The position numbers and the translations under genes are program-made. Source: Bilabrum cf. latius (taxonomy: Eukaryota; Bigyra: Bicosoecida; Bigyra; Bicosoecida). Taken from it: a DNA stretch of 64,000 nucleotides. The stretch is from assembly GCA_965178125.1 (NCBI GenBank), contig OZ237750.1, forward strand, positions 62,001 to 126,000, in the 5' to 3' direction. Below the pieces are notes generated by a model. It was not told the origin of the DNA, did not search any database, and was given only the letters and a program-made list of their open reading frames with translations. Positions 11,301 through 23,420 of the stretch are shown in pieces (the first letter of the stretch is position 1; every line of letters begins with the position of its first letter).

Positions 11301-14300
11301 CTCCAATGTACGATTCAACACGTTTCCGTGACTTCTTGGGACTGATGACGACATCCACAGCGGTACAGACCGACGCACCAGGAGGCACCTCCGCCTGCAG
11401 CACATCTGCAAGGGGCACTGCTTCGGTCGACTGATCGTCTCTTTCGACCAGCACACGCCCGTCGGAGCTGAGTCGAAGCTAAATTCGTTCGATCTGCTGG
11501 ATCTCGCCAAGGTCCGAATGTGGCTTGATTGACACAGCGAGGCAACCCGGGGTACCAGAGAAACGAATCACAAACGCCGGCCCATCTGTATTTTGAAGCA
11601 TTTCGCTTGCCGCTTCATGGGTCGCAAATGGGACGAAAGCTCCTTCAGGGAGATCGAAGATGCCGTCAATTCGCATGACTCGCTGCAGAGTCTTCTCAAG
11701 CCCCCGTATTTTAAGATGGCATCGGTCGTGCTCAAGCGTATGTGCTCGCGCTTCTTTCTTTGGCGGCGACCTCACCCCAGTGGATGCTGCCACTGCAAAT
11801 GCGTCAGCGTCTATTCCATTCCCGATGAATTCCCGCAACTGATCCGCGGCTCTCTCATGCTAGGCTGTGCCTGAATTCCGGATCTTCCAGTGCCGCAAGT
11901 GGCGGCCTCCCACAATATCAGCGCAAGCATCCAGGGTGGCATTCAGGACAAAGCTGTCAAGTAGGTGCTTGTCAAGTGGCACATAAGGTGCACCCATTGA
12001 TTGGATGGGGTGGCGAGGCGGGCGTTCGACCGCCACCTTACCGACAGATTTCATCTCGTTGTCATCTGCCAGCTGCTGCTGCACCATGGCCTTGCGCCAC
12101 ACGTGTCCGAAGAGGGTGCGGCACTGTTGAATGTGCCTCCAAATCGCCAAGAGACCGTACTGAACAGCATCCAGCCCCCCAATGTAGTATGTTTGCACAG
12201 GCTACTCCCTTAGAGGGACTGCACAGGTAGGAACGCGAGCGATTGTCCACTTGTCGACCTCAGCGGCACGCGAATCCAGCAGACCACGGCCATCTGAGCG
12301 TGAACCCCAGATGTCTGCACTCCGAACCTCACAGACTGCAGCAGCAAAGTCGAGATCGGCCAATTGGAGCATGAACGCATCCTTCTGCTTCTCATCTAGA
12401 GTCTCAAGTCGCCTGCAAATCGCAGCAGGGAGCCTGCTGGAGTCAGTCGGCGCGTCAGGCTCCGATGCACCTGCGGCGGCCAAAACAGCCGCATCATCCC
12501 CTCCAAGCAATCGAGGGTGTATGAAGCGAAAATCGTCGTCCGTTGAAATATCTGCAAATTCTACACCTGAAGTCCCGTGCCGAGTAGCTGTGGCCGCAGC
12601 CAGGGTGCTGCTCTCTTTGCCCCCATGGCCGGGTTTTGGATCCCCGCCAGCTGCAGCAGCTTCAGGAATCGGGCTTGCTTTGCCGAGTTGGTCGCTAGCT
12701 GCGACTGCTACACCAGTCGTAGTCGCTGCTTGCCTAAATCGATCCAACAAGCGTCTCGGCATGAGCCCACAGACAACGTGCCGCACATGGTCTGGTTTCA
12801 GCAAGCAGACCGGAGGTCTCTCTGCGGCGAGTAGTGTCCCGGTTCCTGCCGTGTAAAGAACGCAGGTGCCTTCAGGCCTTGGACGAGACTCTCCACTCTA
12901 AATCAGGCCCATAAGCAGCTTAATGCCCGGGTGGTCGATGGGGTCTTCAAGATCGAGACCGTTGGTCTGGGCAAGCTGAAGGTCGAGCCCGAGCGTGACC
13001 ATCGTCTTTTCAGTGCTCAAACTCGAATGATCGGTGCGTTCTACTCGGTGTCTTGCACGATACAATAGAGGACGGTATCCTCTCAATCGATCAGGCTATG
13101 AGCTCGCCCTTGTGCTCCCTTCCGGTGACCTCCACGTGTCTCTGGCACGCCTTACATCTGCAGTAGACAGGTGAGCGTCGAGCCCATCGATAAGAACAAG
13201 TACATTCTTCCAGCGTTCGAGCTCCTATGCAACCGTATCTAAACTGTCGCAGTTCAAAATACGGGAGTATCTCACGAGCCATTCCCGCTCGTGCACCGTG
13301 TGCACCTCGTGAGTGCCTTGTAGTCGCACGATGTGCCTGAGAATGCCGGCACACACGCATGCCTTCAGTCTACGAATCAGGGCCCGCTCCATCTTACTCC
13401 AAAGGGTTGCATGCGCGCGGGCTCGTTGCACTCTCCCGTGGACTACCTACATGGGAGACCGGATGTGCTGCGCTCCGCCTGCTTGTGTTGCCAACCGCCA
13501 CCCCTCTAGCTCCCAGGCCTCCATAGCATCACCAATGGGCAGCTCTTCAATGGATGTCGCAGCAAGGATGTCACCGACAGGCACAAAAAAGACGCCCCCC
13601 GTGAATCTATCGCGCCAGCGAGCATGCCTACCAACGGCCATCACAACAGAAGTCTTGCCGGACCTTGGCCATCCTAGCAGGCCGATGCACTGAGCGGATC
13701 GCTTGCTAACATCTTCGGGGTCCAGCACGTCCATGATTTGTGTGAGACCGACGCGGTTGTGCGCCAGAAGCGACTGCTCGACCTCAGTGGTAGCGCTCGC
13801 TGGATCGCTTGGACTACCGCTGGTGTGCTGCAATGGGGAGGGCACGAACCACGGCATCCGATCGAGATTTGCGGAGGAAACGCTGGCGTGCCCTGACGAT
13901 TCGCTGCTCCCTGCTCCTGACGAAGGGCCGGGGCCTGAGAGATCCTGGATGAACGCAACTGCTGGGTCTCGCCGAGCGACCGGCTCGCAAAAGACCATAT
14001 CGCCAACAGGATCGCCAGTCTCTGGATCGAACGCCTCCGTGGGTGGTCGAGCTGTGCGGGTCATGGAGGATAAGCCCCTCATCGGATACGAGCTCGCGAC
14101 TGCGATGCTTGACTCAGCCACCCGCCGTGATAGACTGCCGCCTGCGCCTCCTGATGGCCGTCTCTTGTCTGATTGCACCGTTGCTTCCGTTTGTCGGAGC
14201 TCTGCATCACCTATACCGTACTATTCGATCCGCGAGGGGTCTGACCCTGCACTCGCGGCTGCCACTGCCGGCCCACCTGAATTCGACCGCATTACCACTA

Positions 14301-17300
14301 TTGGGCCATCAAGCGGGGCAGTCTTCTCAAAATGTAGCACATCATTTGGTGGCGTCTTTTCCGGAAACAACAGTCCCACTGATAACGGCTCCGGATCCAG
14401 TCCGTTCTTAAGTGCGGTCTTCTCGTCATGTCCCTTGGAAAATTGATGTATACTGCCACTGCCCTTGAGGTGGACCCCCACTGCCAGAGCAGGCCGCTGT
14501 GCAAGACCCGATAAATGCTGCATGAAAATTTGCTTGAACCGTGGGCTGCTTCCGTTGGCCAAGCACTTGAGGTTTGCGGTCAGCTGCTCAAGCTTTGTCG
14601 CGCAATCGGACCGCAGGTGTTCGATCGACTCGAATGGGGCCACTGGCTAGCCCCTAAAAACGCGCCTGGCCTACTCAAGCAGGGCAAGCGACTCTGGCAG
14701 ACTTGGTTCACGCAACCTAGGGCTGCTGCTTCCTAGTGTGTCGAAGTTGATCTGCACCCCGTCCATGCCCTCCAGCAGTCTCCTTGGTAGCAGTCCGCAC
14801 ATCACGTGGCGGTACGGACTACCAAGCTCCCCAGGCAGCTTGTTACTGCCCAGTACAGTCCCTGTCCTAGCGGTGAATAGAACAGACGTGCCCCCGGGCA
14901 GTCGGTGAGCCATGAGATCGCCGATGAGCTGCACTATGGGATGCTGCGTGGAGTCCTGCAGAACCTGCTGGGTAGCTCCAGAGCCGTCTCCCTGCAGCTT
15001 CGAAGGATCCAAGAGAACTGTTGCCCCATCAACGATCACTAGCGCGCGCCTCTGCATCTCCATGGTGTTGCCAAGGGCCTTGAAGGAGCTAGCTGCCTCG
15101 ACAGCTGTCAGCCGCTCCGCCCACGCTATTGCATGATCGTGCGATCCACGCACACCTTCTTTCCCCAGGGCAGTCATGCGCTACACGTGACGGCGAATAC
15201 CGGAACCGATGCATTCCTTTGCCCTCTTTAGGAGCTAGTGTTCCATGAAGGACCATATCGTGCCGTGCTGGTGCCCCCGAGTCGAGTCGCCTGCAGCACT
15301 GCTACTGAAGGAGCCTTGCGCTGCGCCAGAGCTAAAGTGACCTTGCGCCAAGTCACCCACCGGCAAGTAGTAGACCCCTCCGCTGTATAGGCAGGAGCGT
15401 ACCGCTTGATTGTACATGGCTACGGCACCAAGCGTCTTCCCGGATCCTTGCGGACCAACCAGACCGACGAGCTGACTGGACCCAGAGATCGGCGCCAGCA
15501 GCAGCGCCGCCTTTTCAAGCCCATCGGAATTGACCAAGCATGCACTCCCAACCTCGTCGCCTGGGATTTTACCCCACAATACTGAAGGGAAGCTCTGCGG
15601 CGCCGAGAGGATTGGCCTGGTCTACTCTTCGGGTTCTATAGCTGCAGGTGCGCTGCCAGGCAACTGCAGACTTGGTAGCAGCCGCTTGCCTAACGCATTT
15701 GGCATGGAATACTCACGTAAACTGCTGCCTTCTTCGCTAACTAGCCTGTCAATGGAATCTAGAACCTCCTGTGGCTCTAAATCACGCCTGCTATCACGCA
15801 AGTGTGAGGCACCTAGCCCAAGAATTAGTCTGGCAGATTCCGGGTCTCTACACAGGGAAACTGCATGCCCTAGAGAAAGCCTGTCAGCCTTGGAAATGTC
15901 GAAACGTAGCAATTGGCTGGCTTCTACAGTTTGAAGCAGTTTTTGCTGCTCAGTCTCTGGAAGAGCGTGCAGAACTTGGCGTGGAAGCAGTCCGCACATC
16001 ACGTGGCGGTACGGACTACCAAGCTCCCCAGGCAGCTTGTTACTGCCCAGCACAGTCCCTGTCCTAGCGGTAAATAGAACAGACGTGCCCCCGGGCAGTC
16101 GGTGAGCCATGAGATCGCCGATGAGCTGCACTATGGGATGCTGCGTGGGATCAACAAGCGAGCTAACGTGCTACGCTGCCGCGGCTTCGTGTGGATCTTG
16201 AGCAAGGGGATCAAGCCTAGCATCAGCGCCATCCACCAAGACAAGAACGTTTTTCCATCCTTCAAGTTCTTCTCCCACCTCTCTAAAGGAGTCGCTGCTC
16301 GTAATGCGGTCGACGCGAGACGCCCAGGTTGCCTACAGACGGTGCGCCTCCGCAGGAGACAGGTGAGGGGACCCGCTAGATCGCAGCACAGCCAGGAAGT
16401 TCCTGACTCCAAGACTTACAACGGATTTCAGTCGCTGAAGAAGGTGATGCTCCATGCTTGACCAGAAGCCATTTACATCACTGGATCTGGTGCTATCGCC
16501 AGCCATAGGTGTCTCGGCATCTGCTGCACCGGCGCCAGAGCTGGCACCTGCCCCGCTGTGTGGGTGCGGGGAGGAGTCGGGTACCCCAACTGCAGCAGCT
16601 GCCATGCCAACGCCTTCATGCTCCATTTCTGCGCCGTAGCTATCAGGCGCGGGGAAGTCCTCAAGTCTCACAGCCGCTGCAATGTCACCAATCGGCAGGA
16701 AGAAGACGCCGCCGGGATGGGTCTCTAAGTTGACAGCATGCCGAGCCATCTTCAGGGCTCCGATGGTTTTGCCGGCAGATACAGGGCCAATCAGACCAGT
16801 CAATTCCGCAGTCCTTCCGACTGTACTGGCACTCAACAGCGTCTACACGGTTCCGAGGCCCCCTTTGTTCAGCAGCAGGATATTGTCGGTCGTCGACCCC
16901 TTGATTTCCCCCTCTTTAGGAATGAAGGCTGGCGCGAAGCTGTCTGGGCCAAGCATTGCGGCAGGGGCATCTATTCCTGCAGCAGCAGCAGCAGCAGCAC
17001 GGGCGCAAGCCTGCAGTCTCGCTTGCGCTTCAAACAGCCCTATGGCGTGGAGAGATGCTGGCCGAATGCTCACGTCGCCTTCCGTCCGCTAGGCAATCAA
17101 GTTCATGACGCCCTCGTGCTTGTAGGTGTACAACTGCCAAGAGGGCATGATAAGGGCCGGTTGTTTGTCTTCCTCATTCTCGCCTTCCTCTACCTTCCCT
17201 TCCCCCAGCTGGCTCGAGAGCACTTCCTCTTGAGCCGCTGTCAACGCTGCATTGACTCTACCAAACGATCTCGGCAGCTTGGAAGCAAGGGCATGAACAA

Positions 17301-18039
17301 AAGCACTGACAGTCTCTTCTGCAACACCGCCCGTGTCGATTGCGATTACAAAGGGTACTCCGGCAGCGCACGCGCGCAGACCGATGCTCGCTGCTCCATG
17401 CTCCTGGTGCACGATAAGAATAGAGGCGGGCATGCGTTGCTGCTCCATCCCATGCCCCGCTCTTCCATTCAGACCACGTCCGATTGCTCTCGCTAGCTGC
17501 TCACCCGTGACTGTATCATACCCCGCTGGGTTTGGCTGCGCCGAGTGCAGGTGGATGCACGGCTCCTGGCCTTCGTCAGCCAGAACAGGAGCAGACAGCA
17601 CGACCACATCTGACTTGCCACCGCAGATTGCTCCGGCAATCGATGGTAGCGTTGCAGTTTCGATCCGCTTGCAGGGAAGGCACCCGGCAACCAGTGCTGA
17701 TTTCCATGTGTGATCTTGGCCCGTTGATTCCGTGCCCCAGTACGACACATTCATTTCAAAGCTACCCTCAGCAGCTTGTCCAGTCCAATGTGCACCATAA
17801 AGGTCCGCTTCGGCTTGCTATGTATCCAGACTTATCATAGCTTCTTGTTCCGATTGCAACCCGTAATTATCAGGTGGCAAGAGTACTGGTGCCCCCATTG
17901 GCAAACCGAAGTCGTCTACGAGCTAGAACACGGACTTTGCGCCAGCCGGAGTCATCCCAGGTATTAGCAGGTCTGGGGTTACAATCAGTAAGACCGGAAC
18001 TGTAGAAACTGGGATTGATTTGCGTGAAGGCCGACTCAT
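8371..18039 (-). CDS. Giant CHAT-like/triple P-loop NTPase protein with SH2-like segment, 3,222 residues
   Basis: One frame stays open from ATG 18039 (only ATG after an upstream in-frame TGA near 18115) to TGA 8371, with 33 in-frame TAG codons and no internal TAA or TGA. Residues about 1-330 resemble the CHAT caspase-like domain, ending in the family's GVPFVIAIDTGGVAEETVSAF block, but the catalytic His and Cys positions appear replaced. Three NTPase modules follow with Walker A motifs GPVSAGKT (about 417), GPQGSGKT (about 861) and GWPRSGKT (about 1455); Walker B-like strands are NVLVLVDGAD, ALVIVDGA and NVLVLIDGLD, followed by a STAND-type SVLFTARTG strand. Around residues 2100-2210 FVIRFSGTPGCLAVS resembles the core of an SH2 domain. 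The C-terminus looks like helical repeats. A signalling or defence receptor of the STAND type is my inference; family assignment (NACHT versus NB-ARC) is open. Confidence 0.75.
14790..14951 (-). repeat. Copy 2 of a 162-bp intragenic duplication
   Basis: Matches 15987-16148 with two mismatches that I can see, offset 1,197 bases (399 codons, so frame is preserved). It encodes the post-Walker B strand and following loop of NTPase module 2. Confidence 0.9.
15987..16148 (-). repeat. Copy 1 of a 162-bp intragenic duplication
   Basis: Same segment in NTPase module 1. Near identity compared with the strong divergence of the rest of the modules indicates recent gene conversion or unequal exchange. 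Confidence 0.9.
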
Positions 18040-18135
18040 CTTCCCGAGGGTACGCCGAAGATACTGATCTCGGCAGTGCTCAAGAAGACACGTACTACAA
18101 TGTAGTGTAGTTCTGAGTCAGCTTGCAAAAGTTTT
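17964..18135. repeat. Direct repeat A, copy 1 (172 bp)
   Basis: Covers the first 25 codons of the giant CHAT-NTPase gene plus about 96 bases upstream of its ATG. An apparently identical copy lies at 24085-24256. Confidence 0.95.
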
Positions 18136-18444
18136 AAAAGTTTTCGAGAGGCCTATCGGCTGGCTCCAAGGGCAATCGGGATGTGTTCGTCTCAGGTTGA
18201 TCCCTATAAGGAAAAAGTAAACATAACCCATGTCAAACGCACGCTGGTATATGCACTTATTGCATAGTTGCTGCCAAAGGTCTGCTGCGAGTGCATTTCA
18301 CCCGGCGCTGCTTCATAACGCACACGGCACGTCAAGGCACAACACTGCGCAACTCGACTTATGCTTGTATTGCATCCCATAAACCATAGCAAGGCCGCTA
18401 GTGAATCGTAAATCAAGATTATCATTAACATTGTGTCGCAAACG
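18136..18444. other. Upstream region between the CHAT-NTPase gene and the 112-bp satellite
   Basis: No gene or recognisable element seen. Includes the end of the presumed promoter side of the giant gene and unique AT-rich sequence before the satellite. Confidence 0.4.
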
Positions 18445-21400
18445 GGGCCTGCCACTGGCCACCTTGCTGCTGTGGGCAGCTTGGCGAGCCTGGGTGGGTT
18501 GCTGCGCGTCGTCCACTTGACGTCCGCTTGCCTTTGTCTGTGATGGCGCCTTGATGCGCCTGCCACTGGCCACCTTGCTGCTGTGGGCAGCTTGGCGAGC
18601 CTGGGTGGGTTGCTGCGCGTTGTCCATTTGACGTCCGCTTGCTTTTGTCTGTGATGGCGCCTTGATGCGCCTGCCGCTGGCCGCCTTGCTGCTGTGGGCA
18701 GCTTGGCGAGCCTGGGTGGGTTGCTGCGCGTCGTCCATTTGACGTCCGCTTGCTTTTGTCTGTGATGGCGCCTGACTGCGCCTGCCACTGGCCGCCTTTG
18801 CTGCTGTGGGCAGCTTGGCGAGCCTGGGTGGGTTGCTGCGCGTCGTCCACTTGACGTCCGCTTGCCTTTGTCTGTGATGGCGCCTTGATGCGCCTGCCAC
18901 TGGCCACCTTGCTGCTGTGCGCAGCTTGGCGAGCCTGGGTGGGTTGCTGCGCGTCGTCCATTTGACGTCCGCTTGCCTTTGTCTGTGATGGCGCCTTGAT
19001 GCGCCTGCCACTGGCCACCTTTGCTGCTGTGGGCAGCTTGGCGAGCCTGGGTGGGTTGCTGCGCGTCGTCCATTTGACGTCCGCTTGCCTTTGTCTGTGA
19101 TGGCGCCTTGATGCGCCTGCCACTGGCCGCCTTTGCTGCTGTGGGCAGCTTGGCGAGCCTGGGTGGGTTGCTGCGCGTTGTCCATTTGACGTCCGCTTGC
19201 CTTTGTCTGTGATGGCGCCTTGATGCGCCTGCCGCTGGCCGCCTTGCTGCTGTGGGCAGCTTGGCGAGCCTGGGTGGGTTGCTGCGTGTCGTCCATTTGA
19301 CGTCCGCTTGCCTTTGTCTTTGATGGCGCCTTGATGCGCCTGCCACTGGCCGCCTTTGCTGCTGTGGGCAGCTTGGCGAGCCTGGGTGGGTTGCTGCGCG
19401 TCGTCCATTTGACGTCCGCTTGCCTTAGTTTGGGATGGCGCCTGACTGCGCCTGCCACTGGACGCCTTTGCTGCTGTGGGCAGCTTGGCGAGCCTGGGTG
19501 GGTTGCTGCGCGTCGTCCATTTGACGTCCGCTTGCTTTTGTCTGTGATGGCGCCTTGATGCGCCTGCCACTGGCCGCCTTTGCTGCTGTGGGCAGCTTGG
19601 CGAGCCTGGGTGGGTTGCTGCGCGTCGTCCATTTGGCGTCCGCTTGCCTTTGTCTATGATGGCGCCTTGATGCGCCTGCCACTGGCCGCCTTTGCTGCTG
19701 TGGGCAGCTTGGCGAGCCTGGGTGGGTTGCTGCGCGTCGTCCATTTGACGTCCGCTTGCCTTTGTCTGTGATGGCGCCTTGAAGCGTCTGCCATTGGCCA
19801 CCTTGCTGCTGTGCGCAGCTTGGCGAGCCTGGGTGGGTTGCTGCGCGTCGTCCATATGACGTCCGCTTGCCTTTGTCTGTGATGGCGCCTTGATGCGCCT
19901 GCCACTGGCCACCTTTGCTGCTGTGGGCAGCTTGGCGAGCCTGGGTGGGTTGCTGCGCATCGTCCATTTGACGTCCGCTTGCCTTTGTCTGTGATGGCGC
20001 CTGAATGCGCCTGCCACTGGACGCCTTTGCTGCTGTGCGCAGCTTGGCGAGCCTGGGTGGGTTGCTGCGCGTCGTCCATTTGACGTCCGCTTGCCTTTGT
20101 CTGTGATGGCGCCTGACTGCGCCTGCCACTGGCCGCCTTTGCTGCTGTGGGCAGCTTGGCGAGCCTGGGTGGGTTGCTGCGCGTTGTCCATTTGACGTCC
20201 GCTTGCCTTTGTCTGTGATGGCTCCTTGAAGCGTCTGCCATTGGCCACCTTGCTGCTGTGCGCAGCTTGGCGAGCCTGGGTGGGTTGCTGCGCGTCGTCC
20301 ATATGACGTCCGCTTGCCTTTGTCTGTGATGGCGCCTGACTGCGCCTGCCACTGGCCACCTTGCTGCTGTGGGCAGCTTGGCGAGCCTGGGTGGGTTGCT
20401 GCGCGTCGTCCATTTGACGTCCGCTTGCCTTTGTCTGTGATGGCGCCTTGATGCGCCTGCCACTGGCCACCTTTGCTGCTGTGCGCAGCTTGGCGAGCCT
20501 GGGTGGGTTGCTGCGCGTCGTCCATTTGACGTCCGCTTGCCTTTGTCTGTGATGGCGCCTGACTGCGCCTGCCACTGGCCGCCTTTGCTGCTGTGCGCAG
20601 CTTGGCGAGCCTGGGTGGGTTGCTGCGCGTCGTCCATTTGACGTCCGCTTGCCTTTGTCTGTGATGGCGCCTTGATGCGCCTGCCACTGGACGCCTTCGC
20701 TGCTGTGGGCAGCTTGGCGAGCCTGGGTGGGTTGCTGCGCGTCGTCCATTTGACGTCCGCTTGCCTTTGTCTGTGATGGCGCCTTGATGCGCCTGCCACT
20801 GGCCGCCTTTGCTGCTGTGCGCAGCTTGGCGAGCCTGGGTGGGTTGCTGCGCGTCGTCCATTTGACGTCCGCTTGCTTTTGTCTGTGATGACGCCTTGAT
20901 GTGCCTGCCACTGGCCGCCTTTGCTGCTGTGGGCAGCTTGGCGAGCCTGGGTGGGTTGCTGCGCGTCGTCCATTTGACGTCCGCTTGCTTTGTCTGTGAT
21001 GGCGCCTTGATGCGCCTGCCACTGGACGCCTTTGCTGCTGTGCGCAGCTTGGCGAGCCTGGGTGGGTTGCTGCGCGTCGTCCATTTGACGTCCGCTAGCC
21101 TTTGTCTGTGATGGCGCCTTGATGCGCCTGCCACTGGACGCCTTCGCTGCTGTGGGCAGCTTGGCGAGCCTGGGTGGGTTGCTGCGCGTCGTCCATTTGA
21201 CGTCCGCTTGCTTTTGTCTGTGATGGCGCCTTGATGCGCCTGCCACTGGCCGCCTTTGCTGCTGTGGGCAGCTTGGCGAGCCTGGGTGGGTTGCTGCGCG
21301 TCGTCCATTTGACGTCCGCTAGCCTTTGTCTGTGATGGCGCCTTGATGCGCCTGCCACTGGCCGCCTTTGCTGCTGTGGGCAGCTTGGCGAGCCTGGGTG

Positions 21401-21534
21401 GGTTGCTGCGCGTCGTCCATTTGACGTCCGCTTGCCTTTGTCTGTGATGGCGCCTTGATGCGCCTGCCACTGGCCGCCTTTGCTGCTGTGGGCAGCTTGG
21501 CGAGCCTGGGTGGGTTGCTGCGAGTCGTCCATTG
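18445..21534. repeat. 112-bp satellite, about 27-28 tandem copies
   Basis: Head-to-tail units of about 112 bases, each containing TTGGCGAGCCTGGGTGGG and GACGTCCGCTTGCCTTTGTC. Copies differ by point changes and by one-base length variants (CCTTTG/CCTTG and GCCTTGATG/GCCTGACTG). On the minus strand no unit contains a stop in any frame, so long frames run through the whole array in all three phases. Because the one-base indels switch frame between copies with no sign of compensation, I read it as noncoding satellite and not as a protein gene. Confidence 0.95.
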
Positions 21535-21559
21535 GATAACTTAAGGTTGTGTTACGATG

Positions 21560-22022
21560 CTCAACCGCGACATCACTAGCCGCCAAGGAGGAGATGACCA
21601 CCCCCAAGGCAGCCTGTGTGAGCAATTGCACCATATGCACCATGAAACAGCTCGACCAGAAGGTCTTGTCATAGCGACAGCACTAGCTGCCAAGGAGGAG
21701 ATGACCACCCCCAAGGCAGCCTGTATGAGCAATTGCACCATATGCACCATGAAACAGCTCGACCAGGATGTCTTGTCATAGCGACAGCACTAGCTGCCAA
21801 GGAGGCGATGACCACCCCCAAGGCAGCCTGTGTGAGCAATTGCACCATGTGCACCATTGGACAGCTCGACCAGGATGTCTTGTCATAGCGACAGCACTAG
21901 CTGCCAAGGAGGAGATGACCATCCCCAATGCAGCCTGTGTGAGCAATTGCACCATATGCACCATGAAACAGCTCGACCAGAAGGTCTTGTCATAGCGATA
22001 GCACTGGCGGCCAAGGAGGAGA
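21560..22022. repeat. 107-bp tandem array, left block (about 4 copies)
   Basis: Units begin near 21582, 21689, 21796 and 21903 with CCAAGGAGGAGATGACC and include TGAGCAATTGCACCAT. A fifth unit starts at 22011 and is cut at 22022 by an insert. Confidence 0.93.
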
Positions 22023-22839
22023 ACATCTACTAGCGGCGCGACGACAGCACCCCCAGCGCGAGGCGCAGAAGGGCCAGGTCACAGGGCAGCCGCGGTAGTA
22101 GGAAGCAGCACGAACATCAGCACCGACGTAGCAGCAGCAAGGCGGCAGAGTGCCTCCGACGTTCGCACTAGAAGGAGAGGTCCGACTAGGTCACGGCGAA
22201 GGGGGACTCATACTGCCTGTCAAATCCACGGGACCATCCCTTGATGCTAGAGTTAGCCTTGGGGGGACCCGGGAGGAGGCTTCGAGGAATTAGTCGTCCG
22301 CTGTAAAGCAGGCCACCCAGGAGCGAACTCTCGTAGCCCGTCAGGGAGCCAGAGCAGAGCACACCGAGAGGGCTATTGTGGAGCAACGTAGCGGCATGAA
22401 CTCGCAGAGCAGCGCACTGAGGAGCATGCAAGTGCACAGTGGGGACAAACTGTATTGGATGCATCCAGCTACATTCTCAATCTGCACCACGCAGTGTTGT
22501 CCGGTGGCGGAGGTGTTGCACGTCTTACGCAAGTATGGCGCGCCTTTCCACTGGTACCTCGAGCCTGACGCAGCGATCAAGGCTCCACGAGACGGTGGGG
22601 ACGCCGACTGGCACGAAGGTACCTCAACGCAATCAGCCCTGTTTACTGAGATTCGCAAGCAGGTTGAGGCAGGATTCATTCGAGTTACATCGAAACCAGC
22701 AACATCAGATATGCCGAGAGCCTTGCTGGTCCGGAAGTACGCTTGGAAGCTCAGCCCCGGCGTGGGCATGCAGCGACGCATAGTACCAAGTGAATAGGCC
22801 AGGATCGTCGTGGATTTCTCGGGACTACGACCACATGCA
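22023..22839 (+). mobile_element. Insert splitting the 107-bp array, with a reverse-transcriptase-like fragment
   Basis: Unrelated sequence interrupts the 107-bp array. The ten bases AAGGAGGAGA occur on both sides (22013-22022 and 22840-22849), which would fit a target-site duplication but is also part of the array unit. The insert carries a plus-strand frame whose end reads EIRKQVEAGFIRVTS, then ALLVRKYAW, then ARIVVDFSGLRP. This resembles the N-terminal part of retrotransposon reverse transcriptases (a linker promising a direction from the primer strand, a Lys-rich strand, then an R-V-DF strand). No catalytic YxDD region is present. Identification is tentative. Confidence 0.45.
22378..22836 (+). 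pseudogene. Truncated reverse-transcriptase-like coding fragment
   Basis: Open from about 22378 through one TAG (22795-22797) to the resumption of the 107-bp repeats, where similarity ends. Only the N-terminal third of a polymerase domain would be present, so it cannot be functional. The TAG lies directly before ARIVVDFSG, where reading through extends the similarity. Confidence 0.4.
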
Positions 22840-23420
22840 AAGGAGGAGATGACCACCCCCAAGGCAGCCTGTGTGAGCAATTGCACCATGTGCACCATGA
22901 AACAGCTCGACCAGAAGGTCTTGTCATAGCGACAGCACTAGCCGCCAAGGAGGAGATGACCACCCCCAAGGCAGCCTGTGTGAGCAATTGCACCATGTGC
23001 ACCATTGGACAGCTCGACCAGGATGTCTTGTCATAGCGACAGCACTAGCTGCCAAGGAGGAGATGACCATCCCCAATGCAGCCTGTGTGAGCAATTGCAC
23101 CATGTACACCATTGAACAGCTCGACCAGAAGGTCTTGTCATAGCGACAGCACTAGCTGCCAAGGAGGAGATGACAACCCCCAAGGCAGCCTGTGTGAGCA
23201 ATTGCACCATGTACACCATTGAACAGCTCGACCAGGAGGTCTTGTCATAGCGACAGCACTAGCTGCCAAGGAGGAGATGACCACCCCCAAGGCAGCCTGT
23301 GTGAGCAATTGCACCATGTACACCATTGAACAGCTCGACCAGGAGGTCTTGTCATAGTAACAGCACTAGCTGCCAAGGAGGAGATGCCCATCCCCAAGGC
23401 AGCCTGTGTGAGCAATTGCA
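22838..23420. repeat. 107-bp tandem array, right block (about 5-6 copies)
   Basis: Same unit as the left block, period 107 bases, resuming at 22838. Copies decay towards the right; weak remnants (GCACCATATGCACCATTTG) are still visible to about 23525. Confidence 0.92.

Noticed and set aside
8371-18039. Interpretation as a pseudogene cluster or prokaryotic operon broken by amber mutations
   Set aside because: Interruptions are exclusively TAG over thousands of codons and the same occurs in conserved single-copy genes; mutation would also give TAA and TGA.
18204-21643. Very long minus-strand ORFs through the 112-bp repeats as genes
   Set aside because: They result from absence of stop trinucleotides in the unit; one-base indels change frame between copies without compensation.
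21560-23420. CRISPR array
   Set aside because: Units of 107 bp are contiguous repeats without unique spacers, in a eukaryotic context.
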